This document shows positions 5,354-8,478 of a stretch of DNA of 8,478 nt, in pieces (position 1 is the stretch's first letter; each line of letters opens with the position of its first letter). The translations under genes were made by a program, and so were the position numbers. The stretch is from contig WRCJ01000068.1 of assembly GCA_009784085.1 (NCBI GenBank), forward strand, positions 1 through 8,478. Direction: 5' to 3'. The notes under the pieces were generated by a model. The model saw only the letters and a list, made by a program, of their open reading frames with translations. It was not told where the DNA came from and made no database searches. The stretch comes from Oscillospiraceae bacterium (GTDB lineage: Bacteria; Bacillota; Clostridia; Oscillospirales; UBA929).

Positions 5354-5425
5354 GCAGGTGTAACAGGTATCACAGGAATGACAGGCATAGCAGGCATCAC
5401 AGGCATGACAAGCATGACAGGTGCA
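5354..5425. repeat. Eight-copy 9-bp tandem repeat
   Basis: Nonamers GCAGGTGTA, ACAGGTATC, ACAGGAATG, ACAGGCATA, GCAGGCATC, ACAGGCATG, ACAAGCATG and ACAGGTGCA run in register, starting 21 bp after the signal-peptidase stop codon. The rest of the 165-bp spacer up to the next start shows no terminator, consistent with co-transcription. Confidence 0.85.
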
Positions 5426-5498
5426 CCAAGGTAGGCGCGTCAAAATAGGCATGTTTCGTTGCGCGCGGTCGCACATTCTCTAAGTGGAAGGAGACAAC

Positions 5499-6473
5499 AT
5501 GAAGAAAGGGAGCACAAAAAAGAAAGCGGCGGCTATGCTCGCCCTGATTGCCCTGCTAGTCGCCATCGTGGGCGCCACTTACGCATGGGTGGACTACGAT
5601 CAGCACAAGAGCAACGAATTCAACGGCAGGGGCTATCAATACGACGTGCGTCTCGTGGAGGACTTCGAGGAGAAGGACGACTGGCGGGTCGACGACGGCC
5701 CCATTAAGAAAGAGATCCGCGTTTCTAACGCAGGCAGCGCGGAAGACGGTTACGGCGCGGTCATTGTCCGCCTCCAGTTCAAGGAGTACATGGAGATCGG
5801 GGATCTGACATACACCTTGACCGATAAGCGCTACATGATCGACGACGAAGGTTCCTTCCTTGTCTACGCCACGCGGGGCGAGGCGGAAGTGGCGTGGCCG
5901 GATCACAACATCGCCAACCTGACCGACTTGGCGACCGATGCCACCGGCTGGTTCATCGAGACCAAAGCGGGGGATCCCGACGGCCAATACGGCAAGTATG
6001 TGGTCACCGAGATTACGGTGGACATGAGCGCGGCCGAACCGGTCATCCCCGGATCGGTCAGGGCCTCCGACGACGCTGTCAATCAACATCACAGCCACAA
6101 CAACAAAGAATGCGAATACCCGTTGCATCTTTGGGAGGAAGACATGCCATTGCCCACCGCCCAATATGTTGCGTGGATCCTGGGCGCGAATGTGGTGGCG
6201 CTTTCGGACTGGAACGGCCTCCCGGGCGCTTTCTGGGTCTATGACGACGAGCATGGCACCGGGTGGGTCTACTGGGCGCAGATGCTGGAACCTGGCGACG
6301 TCACGTTCAACCTCTTAGAGGCGGTCGAACTCATTAAACAGCCCGACGGCCCGTTCTACTATGCCATCCATACCGATATGCAGACGGTTTCCCAGGAAGA
6401 GCTGGACGAGTGGGATGATATGCCGGATGAACTTCGGGCGGTGTTTGGCGTGGCAGGCGGCGTGGCACCATAG
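5499..6473 (+). CDS. TasA/CalY/BsaA-like secreted matrix protein, paralogue 1
   Basis: 324 residues from ATG 5499, chosen because GGAAGGAG (5486-5493) ends 5 nt before it; an in-frame GTG at 5484 lies where the ribosome site should be. The N-terminus has Lys residues, then a hydrophobic core (11-26) ending GATYA-W30VD. This matches SipW-dependent signal peptides (compare GTWA-AF in TasA), with likely cleavage after Ala29. Residues 71-100 (KEIRVSNAGS, then GAVIVRLQFKEYMEI) carry the V-x-N-x-G plus VRLQ pattern seen in TasA/camelysin-type beta-sandwich proteins. The mature part is acidic and rich in Asp, Tyr and Trp. It has no C-terminal membrane helix or LPxTG-like signal, so it is probably secreted and may self-assemble into fibres after processing by the upstream signal peptidase. 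The extension ending GVAGGVAP is not shared by paralogue 2. Family assignment rests on signal peptide, motif and context. Confidence 0.85.
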   Translation: MKKGSTKKKAAAMLALIALLVAIVGATYAWVDYDQHKSNEFNGRGYQYDVRLVEDFEEKDDWRVDDGPIKKEIRVSNAGSAEDGYGAVIVRLQFKEYMEIGDLTYTLTDKRYMIDDEGSFLVYATRGEAEVAWPDHNIANLTDLATDATGWFIETKAGDPDGQYGKYVVTEITVDMSAAEPVIPGSVRASDDAVNQHHSHNNKECEYPLHLWEEDMPLPTAQYVAWILGANVVALSDWNGLPGAFWVYDDEHGTGWVYWAQMLEPGDVTFNLLEAVELIKQPDGPFYYAIHTDMQTVSQEELDEWDDMPDELRAVFGVAGGVAP

Positions 6474-6612
6474 TGCCGAACCATAGTACCGAACCATAGT
6501 ACCTTAGGCGCAACCGCGCACGACCGAACGCAACCGTATGAATCCGTGTACGCTACCGTACGAATCCGTGTACGCAACCGTATGCAAGAATACGCAACCG
6601 AACGCAAACTAA
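6467..6612. repeat. Two adjacent tandem repeats: 13 bp x3, then ~22 bp x4
   Basis: ACCATAGTGCCGA (6467), ACCATAGTACCGA (6480) and ACCATAGTACCTT (6493) are three 13-bp units; the first contains the stop codon of paralogue 1. Then CGCAACCGTATGAATCCGTG-type units start at 6529, 6551, 6573 and 6593, the last two shortened. The flanking spacer 6613-6692 shows only a weak 5-bp inverted repeat (CGGGA/TCCCG) and no convincing gene or promoter. Confidence 0.8.
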
Positions 6613-6692
6613 CCAAACCCAACGCAATGGTATTTTCGCGGGACAAATGGCGGTTTCCCGATTTATTGGCGCCGCATGGCTATTCTAAGGCG

Positions 6693-6730
6693 TAGTTGAA
6701 TACTTGAATACTTGAATAGCTGAATATACG
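6693..6730. repeat. 8-9-bp TTGAATAC tandem repeat
   Basis: TTGAATAC at 6695 and 6703, TTGAATAGC at 6711 and TGAATATAC following it form about four units in the spacer before paralogue 2. A similar loose duplication, GTAAAGTAAG / GGTAAAGCC, follows at 6741-6762. Together with 6467-6612 this occupies most of the 336-bp gap. Confidence 0.65.
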
Positions 6731-6809
6731 CGATAAGCGGGTAAAGTAAGCGGGGTAAAGCCAAACGTTCCGTAAAAATAAATAACATTATAGAGAGGAA
6801 GAGACACAC

Positions 6810-7766
6810 TTGAGAAAAAATGGGACAAAAAAGAGGACAGTAGCCATCCTCGCCCTGGTGGCCTTGCTGGCGGCCATGATGGGCGCGACCTTCGCGTGGG
6901 TCGACTACGATCAACACAAGACCAACGAGTTCAACGGCAAGGGATACCACCACGACGTACGGCTCGTGGAGGACTTCGACGAGGAGGACGACTGGCGGAT
7001 CGACGACGGTCCCCTCTCGAAGGAGATCCGCGTAGCCAACGTAGGGAGCGCGCAAGACGGATACGGGCCGATCATTGTCCGCCTGCAGCTCAAAGAGTAC
7101 ATGGAAATCGGAGGGCTCTCCTACAGCATGACAGAAAGGCGTTACATGATCGATAACGACGGTTACTTTGTCGTCTTCGCCACAGAGGCCGCCGCCAGGG
7201 CGGCGTGGCCGGATCACAATGTCGCCCGGCTGACCGACGTCGTGACCAAAACCACGGGCTGGTTTATCGAGACCAAAGCGCATGACCCCAACGGCCAATA
7301 CGGCAAGTATGTGGTCACCGAAATCTCCGTGGATATGAACACGGCCCTCCCGGTTATCTCGGGCACTACCCGCCACTCTGGCGAAGCCGCCAGCGCGCAC
7401 CACGACCCGGACAACCTCGAGTGCGAATACCCGTTGCATCTGTGGGATCCCGGCAGCGAGCTGGCCTATGCCCAATATATCGAGTGGATCCTGGGCGCCA
7501 ACGTCACGGCCCTGTCCGCATGGGACGGCGTATCGGGTTCCAAATGGGTCTATGACGACGTAAACGGCACCGGCTGGGTCTACTGGGTAGCGTTCCTGCA
7601 ACCCGGCACCACCACGCTCAACCTGTTGGAGGCGGTCGATCTCATCAAGCAACCCAACGGCCCCTTCTACTATGTCATCCATGTCGATATGCAAGCCATC
7701 TCCCCAGACAGGCTGAACGACTGGACCGACATGCCCCAGAATATCAAGAGCATCTTTGCGCAATAG
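6810..7766 (+). CDS. TasA/CalY/BsaA-like secreted matrix protein, paralogue 2
   Basis: 318 residues from TTG 6810, with the purine tract AGAGAGGAAGAG (6792-6803) upstream. TTG is preferred because the translated start (RKNGTKKR, then the hydrophobic core) aligns residue for residue with paralogues 1 and 3, whereas no ATG lies before the signal peptide. The SipW-type signal ends GATFA29-W30. Blocks shared with paralogue 1 include DYDQHK, NEFNGKGY, RVDD/RIDDGP, VRLQ(F/L)KEYMEI, RYMID, AWPDHN, TGWFIETKA, NGQYGKYVVTE, CEYPLHLW, WILGANV, WVYDD, GTGWVYW, LLEAV(E/D)LIKQP and GPFYY. No sorting signal or C-terminal helix is present; it ends NIKSIFAQ. As a tandem copy sharing a processing enzyme it may co-assemble with the others or be an antigenic or structural variant; the sequence alone cannot say which. 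Nothing indicates a separate promoter strongly. Confidence 0.87.
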   Translation: MRKNGTKKRTVAILALVALLAAMMGATFAWVDYDQHKTNEFNGKGYHHDVRLVEDFDEEDDWRIDDGPLSKEIRVANVGSAQDGYGPIIVRLQLKEYMEIGGLSYSMTERRYMIDNDGYFVVFATEAAARAAWPDHNVARLTDVVTKTTGWFIETKAHDPNGQYGKYVVTEISVDMNTALPVISGTTRHSGEAASAHHDPDNLECEYPLHLWDPGSELAYAQYIEWILGANVTALSAWDGVSGSKWVYDDVNGTGWVYWVAFLQPGTTTLNLLEAVDLIKQPNGPFYYVIHVDMQAISPDRLNDWTDMPQNIKSIFAQ

Positions 7767-7827
7767 TACCTTACGCGCATACAGAGTCGTTCTTGTATAT
7801 TAAGCCCCTTGAGACCTCCTAGACCAC

Positions 7828-7874
7828 CAGAATCCCTGAAAAACCACTAGAATCCCTAGAATCCCCAGAATCCC
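7828..7874. repeat. 9-bp (C/T)AGAATCCC repeat before paralogue 3
   Basis: CAGAATCCC (7828), TAGAATCCC (7848 and 7857) and CAGAATCCC (7866) form a degenerate array, with a related CCTAGACCACC stretch just upstream. It lies in the 142-bp gap between paralogues 2 and 3, in which I see no terminator. Confidence 0.7.
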
Positions 7875-7908
7875 AAAAAAATCTATATTCAGAAAGGAAG
7901 AACCATTC

Positions 7909-8478
7909 TTGAAGAAGAACAAGACGAAAAAGAGAGTAGCGGCAATCTTCGCCCTGGTAGCCCTACTGGCAGCCATGGTGGGCGCGACCTTTGCGTGGAT
8001 CGACTACGACCAACACAAGAGCAACGAATTTAACGGCAGAGGCTACCATCACGACGTGCGCCTGATTGACGATTTCGACGAGGTGGACGACTGGCGCATC
8101 GACGACGGCCCCATCTCCAAGGAGATCCGCGTGGCCAACGTGGCCTTGGCAAGCGATGCATTCGGACCGGTTATCGTCCGCCTGCAGCTCAAAGAGTACA
8201 TGGAAATCGGCGAGCTGTCCTACACCATGACCGACAAGCGTTACATGATCGATACCAACGGCCGCTTTGTCGTCTTCACCTCGGAGGACGCCGCCAAGTT
8301 GGCGTGGCCGGGCCACAATGTCGCCCAGCTGACCGACGTAGTGACGAAAGCCACCGGCTGGTTCGTCGAGACCCAAGCGCATGACCCCAACGGCCAATAC
8401 GGCAAGTATGTGGTCACCGACATCTCCGTGAATATGGCTACGGCCACGCCGGTCATCCCGGGCACGACCCGCCACTCC
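7909..8478 (+). CDS. TasA/CalY/BsaA-like secreted matrix protein, paralogue 3 (cut by window end)
   Basis: The reading frame opens at TTG 7909 after AGAAAGGAAG (7891-7900, spacing 8) and stays open for 190 codons to the right edge. It starts MKKNKTKKR followed by a hydrophobic core and GATFA29-W30, so it has the same SipW-type signal peptide and predicted cleavage point as its neighbours. A gap-free hand alignment with paralogue 2 over these 190 residues gives about 41 differences, roughly 78% identity; differences cluster around residues 79-87 (NVALASDAFGP) and 125-136. It is closer to paralogue 2 than to paralogue 1. The visible part ends in GTTRHS, equivalent to the middle of paralogue 2, so about 130 residues are missing to the right. 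Further copies may follow beyond the window. Confidence 0.85.
   Translation, partial: MKKNKTKKRVAAIFALVALLAAMVGATFAWIDYDQHKSNEFNGRGYHHDVRLIDDFDEVDDWRIDDGPISKEIRVANVALASDAFGPVIVRLQLKEYMEIGELSYTMTDKRYMIDTNGRFVVFTSEDAAKLAWPGHNVAQLTDVVTKATGWFVETQAHDPNGQYGKYVVTDISVNMATATPVIPGTTRHS

Noticed and set aside
5249..5434. Small ORF with a TGITGMTG-type repeat, superficially collagen-like
   Set aside because: It is only the translation of the 9-bp tandem repeat overlapping the signal-peptidase end in another frame. It lacks Gly-X-Y order and a ribosome site.
6663..7763. A 366-codon minus-strand frame antisense to paralogue 2, and a similar one (5556-6254) antisense to paralogue 1
   Set aside because: The plus-strand products have signal peptides, ribosome sites and conserved motifs. 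The antisense frames are shadows of GC-rich codon use in related sequences and resemble no family I know.
5499..7766. The matrix proteins as direct sortase substrates
   Set aside because: Neither complete paralogue has an LPxTG- or NPxT-like C-terminal motif followed by a helix and basic tail, so nothing here links them to the sortase as wall-anchored substrates.

Overview
The window looks like a chromosomal segment from a GC-rich, Gram-positive-type Bacillota, probably a gut or anaerobic-digester Clostridium relative. The evidence is a class B sortase, a SipW/ER-type signal peptidase with TasA/CalY-like substrates, a BmrR-like MerR regulator, purine-rich Shine-Dalgarno sites and frequent TTG starts. 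The taxon is an inference; no rRNA or other marker gene is present. I see no transposase, integrase, phage gene, tRNA, rRNA or CRISPR array.

Layout. At 3-506 (+) is the 3' part of a membrane-protein gene with a Pro/Tyr/Gly/Gln-repeat N-terminus and a DUF4870/Tic20-like hydrophobic domain. At 507-1048 is a non-coding convergent spacer with short tandem repeats, hairpins, a strong bidirectional terminator and a GC-rich ~150-bp duplicated unit. At 1049-1900 (-) is a class B sortase made as a predicted lipoprotein. At 1901-2861 is a long spacer with four 16-bp iterons, a terminator-like hairpin and a GC-rich repeat array containing at least four head-to-tail 43-bp units. At 2862-3668 (-) is a MerR regulator with a GyrI/BmrR-like ligand domain. 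At 3669-4214 is a regulatory spacer with a perfect 10-bp-arm palindrome, a TTGACA-19 bp-TATAAT promoter of the MerR-activated type, and a ~250-nt leader with small ORFs and hairpins. At 4215-5333 (+) is a SipW-type signal peptidase with an unusual ~180-residue acidic cytoplasmic extension. From 5499 to the right edge (+) are three tandem paralogues of a secreted TasA/CalY/BsaA-like matrix protein, the third cut by the window edge.

How the parts fit. The signal peptidase and the three paralogues form a coherent secretion and matrix-fibre module: each paralogue has a SipW-type signal peptide with the same predicted cleavage point (A29/W30) and no sortase signal or C-terminal membrane anchor. 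The MerR protein is a good candidate controller, because a site resembling its own palindrome lies in the 19-bp spacer of the module's promoter. The sortase is nearby, but no substrate for it is visible here.

Almost every intergenic gap carries its own degenerate short-period tandem repeat (8-9, 9, 10, 13, 16, 20-22, 34, 43 or ~150 bp), often starting at or across a stop codon. A hexanucleotide repeat also occurs inside the signal-peptidase gene. This repeat-filled architecture, the lipoprotein sortase, the extended SipW and the MerR-controlled leader are the most unusual aspects of the window.
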